64,000 nucleotides of DNA from Flavobacterium caeni (GCF_900101895.1 NZ_FMVF01000003.1:328699-392698); one strand, 5' to 3'. Shown: positions 17,216 through 26,110, counted from the stretch's first letter. The notes: a model not told the origin generated them from the sequence alone. A program made the numbers and translations.

Positions 17216-18346
17216 ATGGAAGCAAACCAAACCGTAATCATTGCCGGCGGCGGCCTGGCCGGACTCACGAGCGCGCTGCATCTGGCCAAGATGGGCATTG
17301 GCGTGACGCTCATCGACAAGGCGGATTTCCCAAGACATAAGGTTTGTGGCGAATACATCTCGAAGGAGGTGCTTCCGTATTTCGATTGGCTGGGCGTAGA
17401 CGTGACGCATTTGCATCCGACCCACATTTCCAAGATCGATTTTTCGACCCATTCGGGTGCCCTGCTAAAAGGCGATTTGCCGTTGGGCGGATTTGGCGTA
17501 AGCCGCTATGCCCTTGACCATTATTTGTACAGCAAGGCGATCGAACGCGGTTGCGAAATCGTCAAGGAAAACATCACGTCCATCGATTTTTTAGACAATT
17601 CGTTTAACGTTTCGTTGTCCGACGGCCGCGTATTGCAATCGAAAGTGGTGCTCGGTGCGTTTGGGAAGCGGTCGAATCTCGATCAAAAAATGCAGCGGCG
17701 GTTTATGGCCAAAAAGTCGCCGTGGTTGGCGGTTAAGGGTCATTTCGAAGGCATTTTTTCAGACGATGTTGTAGGGCTCCACAACTTCACGGGTGGCTAC
17801 TGCGGCGTGTCGAAGGTCGAAAACAACCGCATCAACATTTGTTACCTTGCCGACTTCGCGACGTTCAAACAATACCGGAATATAGAAGAATACCAACAAA
17901 ATGTGCTGTATCGGAATCCTGTATTGCAAAGTATTTTTGAAGAGGCCACGCCTGTATTCGACAAGCCCATGACCATCAGCCAGATTTCGTTCGACAAAAA
18001 ACCTTGCGTAGAAAATCACATCCTGATGATAGGCGACACGGCGGGGCTCATCCATCCGCTTTGCGGCAACGGGATGGCCATGGCGATCCACAGCGCCAAG
18101 ATTGCCTCGGAACACGTGGTGCGTTACATGAATAACGAAATTACGCGTACGCAAATGGAACACGGATATAACCAAACCTGGAACCGCTTGTTCAAATCGC
18201 GGATGCAGGCGGGGCGTTGGCTCGGGCATTTGTTCCAAAGGCAAAAAACATCGGAATGGGCCCTGCGTTTGGTGGCCTTTTTCCCGTCGCTTTTTCCCAA
18301 AATCATCCGGCTTACGCACGGCAAACCCATTCCTGTACCATGTTGA
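17216..18346 (+). CDS. FAD-dependent oxidoreductase (geranylgeranyl-reductase/hydroxylase-like) of the type III PKS cluster
   Basis: 376 residues from the ATG at 17216 (MEANQTVIIAGGG); an in-frame extension upstream is rejected because the dinucleotide-binding motif would sit too far in. Motifs: GGGLAGLTSALHLA, then DFPRHKVCGEYIS (the FPRxKxCG block of the geranylgeranyl reductase/halogenase group) and GDTAGLIHPLCGNGMAMA near the C-terminus. First gene of an eight-gene coupled run; it overlaps the methyltransferase by 7 bp. In Streptomyces srsABC an FAD enzyme hydroxylates a type III PKS phenol, so hydroxylation or oxidation of the polyketide is plausible. Confidence 0.82.
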   Translation: MEANQTVIIAGGGLAGLTSALHLAKMGIGVTLIDKADFPRHKVCGEYISKEVLPYFDWLGVDVTHLHPTHISKIDFSTHSGALLKGDLPLGGFGVSRYALDHYLYSKAIERGCEIVKENITSIDFLDNSFNVSLSDGRVLQSKVVLGAFGKRSNLDQKMQRRFMAKKSPWLAVKGHFEGIFSDDVVGLHNFTGGYCGVSKVENNRINICYLADFATFKQYRNIEEYQQNVLYRNPVLQSIFEEATPVFDKPMTISQISFDKKPCVENHILMIGDTAGLIHPLCGNGMAMAIHSAKIASEHVVRYMNNEITRTQMEHGYNQTWNRLFKSRMQAGRWLGHLFQRQKTSEWALRLVAFFPSLFPKIIRLTHGKPIPVPC

Positions 18347-19050
18347 TCGATACCACTACACGAACCGACGCGCCCGAAATCATGGACGATTTCTCGATGC
18401 AGGGCAAGGAGTTGCGCGACACGCTCGACCAGATTGCCCGTATCAACCGTTTGCTTGGCGGTAACAGGATTACCGTAGACGGCGTCAAGAAGTTGCTTTC
18501 AAAGTTCCCGAAGGATTACGAGATCACGCTGGTTGATTTGGGTTGTGGTAACGGCGACATGCTGCGCGCCCTGAGCGATTACGGCTACCGCAAAAATTGG
18601 CGTTTCAAGTTGATTGGTATAGATGCCAATCCCGATACGGTGAGGTATGCGCGCGAATTGTCGGCTTCGTACCCTAACATCGGTTACCAGACCATCGATA
18701 TTTTTAGCGCCGATTTCGAATCATTGGAGTACGATATTGCGCTGTGTACATTGACGTTACATCACTTTAACGAAAGTGAAATTTTATATTTGATGCGGTT
18801 GCTCAAAAGCAAGATCACGGTCGGTATCGTCGTCAACGACTTGCATCGGAACGCTTTGGCCTACCGGCTGTTCCAGTTGGTGGGTTGGTTGTTTCGGCTC
18901 AAGCCGATGCCCAGAAACGACGGGCTGGTGTCCATCCTTCGCGGATTCAAACGCACCGAACTCAGCACTTTCAGCCAAAAATTAAATCTCAACGCCAATA
19001 TCCGTTGGAAATGGGCCTTCCGCTACCAATGGATCATTTCTAAAATATGA
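18340..19050 (+). CDS. SAM-dependent methyltransferase of the type III PKS cluster
   Basis: 236 residues from the ATG at 18340, which overlaps the previous stop (ATGTTGA). Class I methyltransferase: motif I LVDLGCGNGDMLRAL, acidic ribose-binding IGIDANPD, and CTLTLHHF as the post-motif. By analogy with SrsB (Streptomyces) and BpsB (Bacillus), methyltransferases next to type III PKS genes methylate the phenol or pyrone product. The overlap of its stop with the PKS start (ATGA) supports a joint pathway. O- versus C-methylation cannot be told from sequence. Confidence 0.8.
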   Translation: MLIDTTTRTDAPEIMDDFSMQGKELRDTLDQIARINRLLGGNRITVDGVKKLLSKFPKDYEITLVDLGCGNGDMLRALSDYGYRKNWRFKLIGIDANPDTVRYARELSASYPNIGYQTIDIFSADFESLEYDIALCTLTLHHFNESEILYLMRLLKSKITVGIVVNDLHRNALAYRLFQLVGWLFRLKPMPRNDGLVSILRGFKRTELSTFSQKLNLNANIRWKWAFRYQWIISKI

Positions 19051-20099
19051 GTGTAAAAATCATTTCGGTTGCCAAGCAATTGCCGGACTACTCGCGCGAT
19101 ACCCAAGACATCATCCCGTTGTTGGACGGCTGGCTCGATGGTCAGGAAGATCGTTTTGTGCGCAAAGTCAAGAAGATTTTCGAAGGTGCGGCCGTCGACA
19201 AACGGTATTCGATCATGGAACCGACCGATGTTTTTACCGCCACATCGTTCGAACAAAAAAACGAGATCTATGCCCGCGAAGCCATCCGTTTGGGCGAAAA
19301 GGTACTCACCAAGGCACTCGACAAGGCAGGCTGGGAACCCGATATGCTCGACTACATCATCACCGTGAGTTGTACGGGCATCATGATTCCGTCGCTTGAC
19401 GCCTACCTGATCAACAAACTGCAGTTGCGACAGGACATCGTTAGGCTTCCGGTGACCGAGATGGGTTGCGCCGCCGGGGTTTCGGGCATCATCTATGCCA
19501 AGAACTTTCTGAAGGCCAATCCAGGCAAACGCGCCGCAGTGATTGCGGTCGAAAGCCCGACGGCCACGTTTCAGCTCGATGACTATTCGATGGCCAACAT
19601 TGTGAGCGCGGCCATTTTTGGCGACGGCGCGGCCTGTGCGCTATTGTCTTCGGACGAGTCCGATTTTGGGCCCGAAGTCGTGGCCGAGGAGATGTACCAT
19701 TTTTACGAAAACGAACACATGATGGGGTTCAAGCTGACCAATTCGGGGTTGCAGATGGTACTCGACGTAGACGTACCCGAGACGATTGCGTCGCATTTTC
19801 CCGACATCATCCATCCGTTCCTTGAAAAGCAACGACTCGAAATTGCCGACATCGATCATTTGATTTTTCATCCAGGCGGCAAAAAAATCATCCAATTGGT
19901 CGAAGGTTTGTTCGCCGACCTCGGGAAAAACATCAACGCCACCAAGGAAATCCTCAAATTGTACGGCAACATGTCGAGCGCCACGGTGCTCTATGTGCTC
20001 GAAGATGTCATGAAAGCGCAACCAGAACCCGGCGAAAAAGGACTAATGCTGAGTTTTGGTCCCGGATTTTCGGCCCAACGTGTACTGCTGCAATGGTAA
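19047..20099 (+). CDS. Type III polyketide synthase (chalcone/stilbene synthase family)
   Basis: 350 residues, the usual length. The catalytic triad is intact: C141 in VTEMGCAAGVSG, H275 in LIFHPGGKK and N308 in YGNMSSAT. The closing loop SFGPGFSAQ is that of the superfamily. The enzyme condenses malonyl units onto an acyl starter and cyclises to pyrones, resorcinols or phloroglucinols. A flavobacterial precedent is the Zobellia galactanivorans phloroglucinol synthase, but the surrounding fatty-acid-like genes here argue for a long or dedicated acyl-ACP starter. Coupled to both neighbours by overlaps (ATGA upstream; 7 bp downstream). Confidence 0.92.
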   Translation: MSVKIISVAKQLPDYSRDTQDIIPLLDGWLDGQEDRFVRKVKKIFEGAAVDKRYSIMEPTDVFTATSFEQKNEIYAREAIRLGEKVLTKALDKAGWEPDMLDYIITVSCTGIMIPSLDAYLINKLQLRQDIVRLPVTEMGCAAGVSGIIYAKNFLKANPGKRAAVIAVESPTATFQLDDYSMANIVSAAIFGDGAACALLSSDESDFGPEVVAEEMYHFYENEHMMGFKLTNSGLQMVLDVDVPETIASHFPDIIHPFLEKQRLEIADIDHLIFHPGGKKIIQLVEGLFADLGKNINATKEILKLYGNMSSATVLYVLEDVMKAQPEPGEKGLMLSFGPGFSAQRVLLQW

Positions 20100-20548
20100 A
20101 GAACAACGACCAAATCCTTGAAAAGCTGCCTTATGGCCGACCGTTTCTTTTTGTAGATGCGATCGAATCCATTGACGAAAATGGCGTGCGCGGCCATTAT
20201 ACACTGGACAAAGACGCCGATTTTTACAAAGGTCATTTTAAGGGACATCCCGTCACGCCCGGTGTCATCCTGACCGAAATCATGGCACAGATTGGCGTGG
20301 TTTGTCTGGGTATTTTTCTGTTGGACGACGCGTCGCGATCGGCGGTTTCGGTGGCCCTGACGTCTACGCAAATCGAGTTTTTGAAACCGGTTTATCCCGG
20401 CGAGAAAGTGACCGTGGTTTCACAAAAAAAATACTTCCGGTTCGGGAAGCTAAAATGTACTGTAACAATAACGAATGCTGCCGGAATCGAAGTGTGTACG
20501 GGTGAAATAGCGGGTATGGTAGTTCCTAAAATGCAACATCATGAATAG
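20093..20548 (+). CDS. 3-hydroxyacyl-ACP dehydratase, FabZ-like
   Basis: 151 residues, hotdog fold. The FabZ active-site pair is visible: H48 in KGHFKGHPVTPG and E62 in ILTEIMAQIG, 14 residues apart as in FabZ. It would dehydrate 3-hydroxyacyl chains on the cluster's own carrier protein to enoyl (or leave an unsaturated starter). Start and stop overlap the PKS and ketosynthase genes (7 and 8 bp). A housekeeping fabZ should exist elsewhere, so this copy is probably pathway-specific. Confidence 0.86.
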   Translation: MVKNNDQILEKLPYGRPFLFVDAIESIDENGVRGHYTLDKDADFYKGHFKGHPVTPGVILTEIMAQIGVVCLGIFLLDDASRSAVSVALTSTQIEFLKPVYPGEKVTVVSQKKYFRFGKLKCTVTITNAAGIEVCTGEIAGMVVPKMQHHE

Positions 20549-21809
20549 GCGCGTGGTCATCACGGGATTGGGAATCGTGGCCCCGAATGGAGTAGGGCTA
20601 GATGCATTTTTGCGGGCCATCCAAAACGGCGCATCGGGTATTCGGTTCGACCAACAACTCGCCGACTTACAGTTCTCGTGTCAAATCTCGGCCACGCCAC
20701 AAATTCCCGACGAGCAAAAACGCGACTATTTTTCGGAACTCGAACTGCGCAATTTTAACGCAAGCGGGATTTTGTACGGCGTCATGGCGGGCATCGATGC
20801 GTGGAAAGACGCGGGGCTGGCCATCACAGAAACCGATTCACCCGATTGGGACAGCGGCGCCATATTCGGCTCGGGCACCTCGGGCATCGACAAATTTCGC
20901 GAGTGTATTTACAAAATAGACGACCTGCAAACCCGAAGACTCGGCAGTACCGCCGTTGCGCAAACCATGAACAGCGGCGTAAGCGCCTACCTGGGCGGCA
21001 AATTGGGGCTCGGGAACATCGTGACGACCAATTCATCGGCGTGTACCACGGGAACCGAAGCCCTACTCATGGCGTTCGAACGGATCCAGTCGGGGAGGGC
21101 CAAACGCATTTTGGCGGGCGCCACAAGCGATTCGGGACCGTACATTTGGGGTGGTTTCGACGCCATGAAGGTTTGCGCGTTCAAATACAACGACCGTCCC
21201 GAACAAGGCTCAAGACCCATGAGCGAGACGGCGGCCGGGTTTGTTCCGGGCAGCGGCGCGGGTGCTTTGTTGCTCGAAGATTTGGACGCGGCATTGGATC
21301 GTGGTGCACGTATCTATGGCGAGGTTCTGGGCGGAAACGTCAATTCGGGCGGGCAACGCGGCGAAGGCACCATGACGGCACCTAATCCCGAGGCGGTGCA
21401 GCGCTGCATACGCGATGCGATGGCAAACGTGGGGGTAGATGCGCGTCAGATCGACAAAATCAACGGACACCTGACGGCCACGGCAAAGGACAGTCTTGAG
21501 ATACAAAATTGGAGCGCGGCTTTGAACAGGCGCGGGGCCGATTTTCCGTACATCAATTCGCTCAAGTCGATGGTAGGGCATTGCTTGTCGGCCGCGGGCG
21601 CTGTAGAAAGCGTGGCGTCGGTACTGGAATTGTACCACGGCTTTGTTTTTCCGAACCGCAACTGCGAAGACCTGCACCCCGAAATCGCCGAAATGATCGA
21701 CGGTTCGAAGATCCCGCAACGCATGGTCAAAACGCCGCTGGAGATTGTGGCCAAGGCGAGTTTTGGTTTTGGCGATGTCAACGGATGTGTTATCTTTAAA
21801 AAATATTAG
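20541..21809 (+). CDS. Beta-ketoacyl-ACP synthase (KAS II/FabF-like)
   Basis: 422 residues, a full-length condensing enzyme. Active site: C168 in NSSACTTGTEA, H310 in KINGHLTATAKD and K342/H347 in LKSMVGHCLSAAG. All are intact, so it elongates rather than acting as a chain length factor. The NGHLTAT sequence replaces the usual N-A-H-G-T-S-T, a divergence that fits a specialised synthase. It overlaps the dehydratase by 8 bp and is followed immediately by the VOC gene. Probable role: building or extending the acyl starter on the cluster's ACP for the type III PKS. Confidence 0.87.
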   Translation: MNRRVVITGLGIVAPNGVGLDAFLRAIQNGASGIRFDQQLADLQFSCQISATPQIPDEQKRDYFSELELRNFNASGILYGVMAGIDAWKDAGLAITETDSPDWDSGAIFGSGTSGIDKFRECIYKIDDLQTRRLGSTAVAQTMNSGVSAYLGGKLGLGNIVTTNSSACTTGTEALLMAFERIQSGRAKRILAGATSDSGPYIWGGFDAMKVCAFKYNDRPEQGSRPMSETAAGFVPGSGAGALLLEDLDAALDRGARIYGEVLGGNVNSGGQRGEGTMTAPNPEAVQRCIRDAMANVGVDARQIDKINGHLTATAKDSLEIQNWSAALNRRGADFPYINSLKSMVGHCLSAAGAVESVASVLELYHGFVFPNRNCEDLHPEIAEMIDGSKIPQRMVKTPLEIVAKASFGFGDVNGCVIFKKY

Positions 21810-22187
21810 ATGAAGCTACGTGTTGCCCGTCATACTGCCCATATTCAGCCGTTGATCGATTTCTATTGCGGGCTGCTCGATCTGGAAATCCTTGGGGAAT
21901 TCCATGACCACGACGGCTACGATGGCGTGTTCATCGGCAACCGAGGGCAGGACTGGCATTTGGAGTTTACCGTATCGGACGAAGCACCGGTCCACCAGCC
22001 CGATCACGACGACTTGCTCGTGTTTTATGCCGAGAGCGAGGCCGAGTTCCATCACCTGACCGAACAATTCCACAACCGAAATATTCCCGAAGTCGAAGCC
22101 AACAATCCGTATTGGCGCGAAAAAGGGAAAACGTATACCGATCCTGACGGTTTCAGGATAGTCATTTCAAAAGCACATTATGAATAG
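21810..22187 (+). CDS. VOC-superfamily (glyoxalase-like) protein
   Basis: 125 residues with the paired beta-alpha-beta-beta-beta modules of the vicinal-oxygen-chelate fold: MKLRVARHTAHIQPLIDFY and LLDLEILGEF at the start, WHLEFTV in the middle and YTDPDGFRIVISK at the end. Such proteins bind metals and include isomerases, dioxygenases and resistance proteins. It starts directly after the ketosynthase stop and overlaps the ACP gene by 8 bp, so it belongs to the pathway. It could act as a cyclase/isomerase or protect against the product; neither is proven. Confidence 0.75.
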   Translation: MKLRVARHTAHIQPLIDFYCGLLDLEILGEFHDHDGYDGVFIGNRGQDWHLEFTVSDEAPVHQPDHDDLLVFYAESEAEFHHLTEQFHNRNIPEVEANNPYWREKGKTYTDPDGFRIVISKAHYE

Positions 22188-22434
22188 GGAACAAGCCATT
22201 GCGCAGTTAAAAGCCATCATCAAGCCGTATGTCAAAGACAGTCAGGCGCTCGAAAACCTGTCGGAACAAACCGATTTCATCAAGGACCTCAAGATCAACT
22301 CGGCCAACTTGGTCGACATTGTGTTGGATATCGAAGAAGCGTTCGGCATTGTCATCGACAACGAATCGATGGAGCAAATGCTCGATGTCAAGACGGCACT
22401 CTCGATCATCGAAAGCAAATCGGCCGAAAAATGA
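22180..22434 (+). CDS. Acyl carrier protein of the type III PKS cluster
   Basis: 84 residues. The phosphopantetheine attachment serine is S41 in FIKDLKINSANLVDIVL, where the common D-S-L is N-S-A-N-L. The following acidic helix (DIEEAFGIVIDNE) is typical. Its start overlaps the VOC gene by 8 bp and its stop overlaps the phosphopantetheinyl transferase as ATGA. The altered residues around the serine suggest a dedicated carrier matched to the adjacent transferase. Confidence 0.85.
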   Translation: MNREQAIAQLKAIIKPYVKDSQALENLSEQTDFIKDLKINSANLVDIVLDIEEAFGIVIDNESMEQMLDVKTALSIIESKSAEK

Positions 22435-22907
22435 TCGGCAACGACGTCATCGATTTGACTTTGGCGGCCAAGGAAAGCAATTGGCGCCGCAAAGGCTTTT
22501 TGCAAAAAATATTTACCGAATCGGAACAAAGGCGTATCCAAACTGCTGCCCATCCTGACCTGATGGTGTGGAACCTGTGGAGTCGAAAAGAAGCGGCTTA
22601 TAAGATTTACAACAGGGAAACCGGCATTCGTACATTCAACCCGTTGCGTTTGGAATGCACGCTATCGGATGACTACAACGGGGCAGTGACAATCGACGGC
22701 AGGACTTACCAAACCCGAACCACTTTTGATTTGGAACGCATGGATACCGTGGCCGTTTCGAATCCCGATTATTGGCCTCTTGTGTTAGACCTTGCCCGTA
22801 CCGATGTCGAAAAAAAAGAAGGATTGCCGTACCGACGCGGCGACAAAACACCGGCTTCGGTTTCGCATCATGGCCGTTTTGAAAAAATAGTTGGATTTAA
22901 CTATTGA
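22431..22907 (+). CDS. 4'-phosphopantetheinyl transferase
   Basis: 158 residues. Motifs of the superfamily are present: IGNDVIDL near the start (metal-binding aspartate), WSRKEAAYKIYNR (the WxxKEA motif), and a C-terminal PASVSHHGRF segment seen in Bacteroidota relatives. It would transfer phosphopantetheine from CoA to the carrier protein encoded just before it (ATGA overlap). Last gene of the cluster; convergent with the exonuclease gene after 16 bp. Confidence 0.85.
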   Translation: MIGNDVIDLTLAAKESNWRRKGFLQKIFTESEQRRIQTAAHPDLMVWNLWSRKEAAYKIYNRETGIRTFNPLRLECTLSDDYNGAVTIDGRTYQTRTTFDLERMDTVAVSNPDYWPLVLDLARTDVEKKEGLPYRRGDKTPASVSHHGRFEKIVGFNY

Positions 22908-22923
22908 TTTAAAAATCAATATT

Positions 22924-23517
22924 TTACAAGCCTAATCTCGACTTTAACTTCAAAAACAAAAGCCCCAGTATGTAGGCATCTTCGGCTGCCGAGTGACGGT
23001 CGCTTTTGGGAACGTTGTACAAGGAGCACAATTCATCGATTGCAAAGGCTTTCTCGGTATTCTCGTTGATTTTTTGGTGCATGATTTCGATGTCAAGCGC
23101 CTCGTTCCTGAGCCTTCCTGCACCGAGTTTTTCGAGTCCTGTGTTGATCATCTCTACGTCAAAATTAATGCGATGCCCCACCAATACGGCATTGCCAAGG
23201 TATTCGACAAACGCCTGCAAGGCTTCGCGTTCGCCCAATTTGGGTTGTGTGCTTTCGATGATGAACTCGTTGGACATGCCGTTGTCGTGTAGGAATTTGT
23301 ACTGCAACAGTACCACCTCGAAACTGTCGCTCACCACGATGCTGTTGTCGGTAACGCCCACGGTGCCAATCGAAAGGATGACGTCTTTTTCCGGATCAAG
23401 CCCCGTGGTTTCGGTACTCAACACGACAAAGCGGTTCGAGCGTTTTTCGAACTTCCCGAGGTAACTTTTCCAGAATTCCGGATAGTCTTTGTTGATATTT
23501 TTGATCCAATCGAACAT
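22924..23517 (-). CDS. DnaQ-like 3'-5' exonuclease domain protein
   Basis: 197 residues, RNase T/DNA polymerase III epsilon-like fold. ExoI reads FVVLSTETTGLDPEKD, in which the first catalytic aspartate of the usual D-T-E-T-T-G is serine. ExoII is VGHRINFDVEMI and ExoIII SDRHSAAEDAYI, both intact. Activity may therefore be weak or altered. It starts 1 bp after the stop of the DUF294 gene, a pairing often found near acs in other bacteria. Nuclease or signalling role unknown. Confidence 0.8.
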   Translation of the reverse strand: MFDWIKNINKDYPEFWKSYLGKFEKRSNRFVVLSTETTGLDPEKDVILSIGTVGVTDNSIVVSDSFEVVLLQYKFLHDNGMSNEFIIESTQPKLGEREALQAFVEYLGNAVLVGHRINFDVEMINTGLEKLGAGRLRNEALDIEIMHQKINENTEKAFAIDELCSLYNVPKSDRHSAAEDAYILGLLFLKLKSRLGL

Positions 23518-23518
23518 A

Positions 23519-25435
23519 TTACGAAAATTGCGTCAGTTGAAAACGGTCTTTGATCAGCTCCTCAAGGTCTTTCATCGGGGCCAATGCATTCTTGAGACGT
23601 TCGCGGTCGGCTTTTGACAATTCTTCGAGGTTGATGTAACGCCCGTCGCTGTCGGTCTTGAGCCCTTCGGCGGTACGGATACGCGACAGTATCAAATAGG
23701 CCTCGGCACAATTGAGATAGATCTCGGCATGCTTCGGATCGACTATCGCCAACTGTTTGAACCGCAGGAATGTATTGTTGATCCCGCGCACATTGAGACT
23801 CAAACAAAACAACCGCGCACCATCGACCAGCGGCATGAGCGCACGCATTTTGATGTCGAACTTATCTTTGTATGGTCCTTCTTCCTCTACGTTGAACTTC
23901 TTGAAAAAGCTCAACGGGGCAGGCTTGCGCAAGGCGTCGTTGCCCAAATAATCAAAGAACAGCCGGTTGGCGCCTGCATTTTGGAAAATCACATCGGTAA
24001 TCGCCTCTTCGATACGTGGCTCGCCGACGGCAATTTCGTAATCAAAAAAGATACTGGCGATCTCATTGCTCTTTTCGCCCGGCGCCTTCATCCAGTTGGT
24101 GTACTGTTTAAGCCAGTCGGAAACCGATTTGCACCACAGGATGTTGCTGGCCATATGCCCGTTCGGACAAGGCGGATAGCCCACCTTTTCCAGCGTACCG
24201 GAGGCTTTTTTGGCCAGTCGCAGGAAATAGTCCTTTACGTCGCGGTATTTGTCGGCGGCCACGTCTTCGAACACCAGGATATGGTCCTGATCGGTGAGCA
24301 GCAATTGTTCCTTTCGCCCCTGACTACCGATGCTAAGCCAAGCAAAACGGGCAGGAGGGGAGCCCATTTCAAGAATGGCGAGTTCTACCGAACGTTTGAT
24401 GATGGCCAACGTGATTTCGCTTGCCACATTGGCGATGTGCGACAATGGCAGGTTCTTGACCATCGATGTTTGGATGAGTTCGGTGAGTTTGGCGCGTACT
24501 TTTTTGAGGTCCTTGGCGTCCTGGGAACGTTTGATTTCTTTGATCAAAACCCCCGGATTACTCGACTGGGCCACGATCAAATCATACAGCGAAATGACGC
24601 CTTTGACTTCGGTGGCGTCCGAACCATCGGCTGTTACGCACAAATGGGTTACGTTGTGTTTGAGTATCAGCAGTTGTGCTTCGGCAAGCGACACGCTTTC
24701 GGGCACGGCAATGACAGGGGAGGCCATGATTTTTTCGATGGCGATGGTCACTGGGTAACGGCCCGTGGCGATTTTAGAACGCATGTCGTTGTCGGTTACG
24801 ATGCCGATGGGCGCACCGTTTTCGATCACGACCACGCAATCCATTAGGTTGTCGGTCATCAACTGTGCTGCGTCTTTCGCTAAAGTAGCACGAGAAGTTT
24901 TTAACGGTAACTTGTTGTAATTCAGTGTTTGAAAATACTGTATTTCAGTTTGTCCGCTACCCGCATAAGTGACATTATCCGACAACAGCCTTCCTTGCGT
25001 TTCACGGTCGGCAGGATTGTTTGAATTGTGCGCAAAACTCTCGAGCAAGAAATTCAAAACCTCGGCATTTCGGGCCACGAACGGACGAAACGTATCGATA
25101 GGTACCGCATACACGATGCTTTCGTCACGCGCCTTGGCCGTCATCTGGTAGTTGTTTTTGGCAAAAAAGGGACGGAGCCCAAAAATATCGCCTTCGACAC
25201 ATTTGTTCAACAGCGTTTCCTCGGCGTCCGAAATCACCGAAAGGTTGACCACGCCCGAGGCCACCACATAAAAACTGTCATGCGGTGTGTCGTTGATTTG
25301 AAACAACGTCTTGTTCTTTTGCAAATTGACGACACGGATACTCGTCGCCACGATGGTGAGCTCTTCGAAAGTAAGGTTGTTGAACGGCGAAAACTGTTTA
25401 AGGAAATCGGCGATGCGCTCGGCAATGACATTCAT
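23519..25435 (-). CDS. cNMP-binding / CBS / DUF294 nucleotidyltransferase-like protein
   Basis: 638 residues from the ATG at 25435. Order: cyclic-nucleotide-binding-like beta-roll (about 10-125, FGLRPFFAKNNY), paired CBS domains (about 160-290, MTDNLMDCVVVIENGAPIG and IMASPVIAVPE), then a GlnD-like nucleotidyltransferase with GSQGRKEQLLLTDQDHILVF near residue 365 and a C-terminal DUF294 region. Family members are thought to sense nucleotides and modify a partner, often beside acetate uptake/activation genes. A longer in-frame start at 25477 would lie upstream of a TATTTTTA-like -7 box and is less likely. Tight operon with the exonuclease. Confidence 0.87.
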   Translation of the reverse strand: MNVIAERIADFLKQFSPFNNLTFEELTIVATSIRVVNLQKNKTLFQINDTPHDSFYVVASGVVNLSVISDAEETLLNKCVEGDIFGLRPFFAKNNYQMTAKARDESIVYAVPIDTFRPFVARNAEVLNFLLESFAHNSNNPADRETQGRLLSDNVTYAGSGQTEIQYFQTLNYNKLPLKTSRATLAKDAAQLMTDNLMDCVVVIENGAPIGIVTDNDMRSKIATGRYPVTIAIEKIMASPVIAVPESVSLAEAQLLILKHNVTHLCVTADGSDATEVKGVISLYDLIVAQSSNPGVLIKEIKRSQDAKDLKKVRAKLTELIQTSMVKNLPLSHIANVASEITLAIIKRSVELAILEMGSPPARFAWLSIGSQGRKEQLLLTDQDHILVFEDVAADKYRDVKDYFLRLAKKASGTLEKVGYPPCPNGHMASNILWCKSVSDWLKQYTNWMKAPGEKSNEIASIFFDYEIAVGEPRIEEAITDVIFQNAGANRLFFDYLGNDALRKPAPLSFFKKFNVEEEGPYKDKFDIKMRALMPLVDGARLFCLSLNVRGINNTFLRFKQLAIVDPKHAEIYLNCAEAYLILSRIRTAEGLKTDSDGRYINLEELSKADRERLKNALAPMKDLEELIKDRFQLTQFS

Positions 25436-25582
25436 GGCTTTGGGATATGAATCGTAAAAATAGATTATCTCGGCCAAAGATGCAATAAAAACAAGCCTTA
25501 AGTTATGGTGTTAAATTGGTTATAAATCTAGGGCGTCGCAAAAATCCGATTGGTATCTTTAAGCATCCAAAAATCAATTATC

Positions 25583-26104
25583 ATGAAATTCAAAATCAAA
25601 ATCACGGCTTATTTGCTCACATTATTCGTTTCGGTGTTTGCAGCGGCGCAGGAAAAGAAAAGTCCCGCCACAGTAGCCAAAGGCGCGGTGAACGGTGCCG
25701 AAATTACAATCCATTACAGCAGTCCGTCGGTAAAGGGACGGGAAATTTGGGGCAAGCTTGTCCCGTTCGGAAAGGTTTGGCGCGCGGGAGCCGACGAGGC
25801 CACGACGCTTGAAACCAGCAAGGAAATTTTATTTGGTGGACAAAAATTGCCCGCCGGAAAGTATGCGTTTTTTGTGATCCCCGAAAAAGACCAGGCGACG
25901 ATCATCCTGAACAAAGAGCACAAACAATGGGGCGCTTATGATTACGATCAATCGAAAGACCAGCTCAGGGTGCGCGTCAAGCCACAGGCTAAGTCGGACA
26001 GTACGGAGAAACTTACGTACTTGATCAACAAAGACAATATTACGTTGGCTTGGGAAAAGTGGAATCTCGTTGTCCCGGTCGAACAAACGCTACGATATTT
26101 CTAG
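25583..26104 (+). CDS. DUF2911 secreted protein
   Basis: 173 residues from the ATG at 25583. A signal peptide (FKIKITAYLLTLFVSVFAAAQ) precedes a DUF2911-like domain with KLVPFGKVWRAGADEATT and KLPAGKYAFFVIPEKD. The domain is widespread in Bacteroidota and has no established function. Single gene with a strong terminator 7 bp after the stop. Confidence 0.82.
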   Translation: MKFKIKITAYLLTLFVSVFAAAQEKKSPATVAKGAVNGAEITIHYSSPSVKGREIWGKLVPFGKVWRAGADEATTLETSKEILFGGQKLPAGKYAFFVIPEKDQATIILNKEHKQWGAYDYDQSKDQLRVRVKPQAKSDSTEKLTYLINKDNITLAWEKWNLVVPVEQTLRYF

Positions 26105-26110
26105 AAAAGG

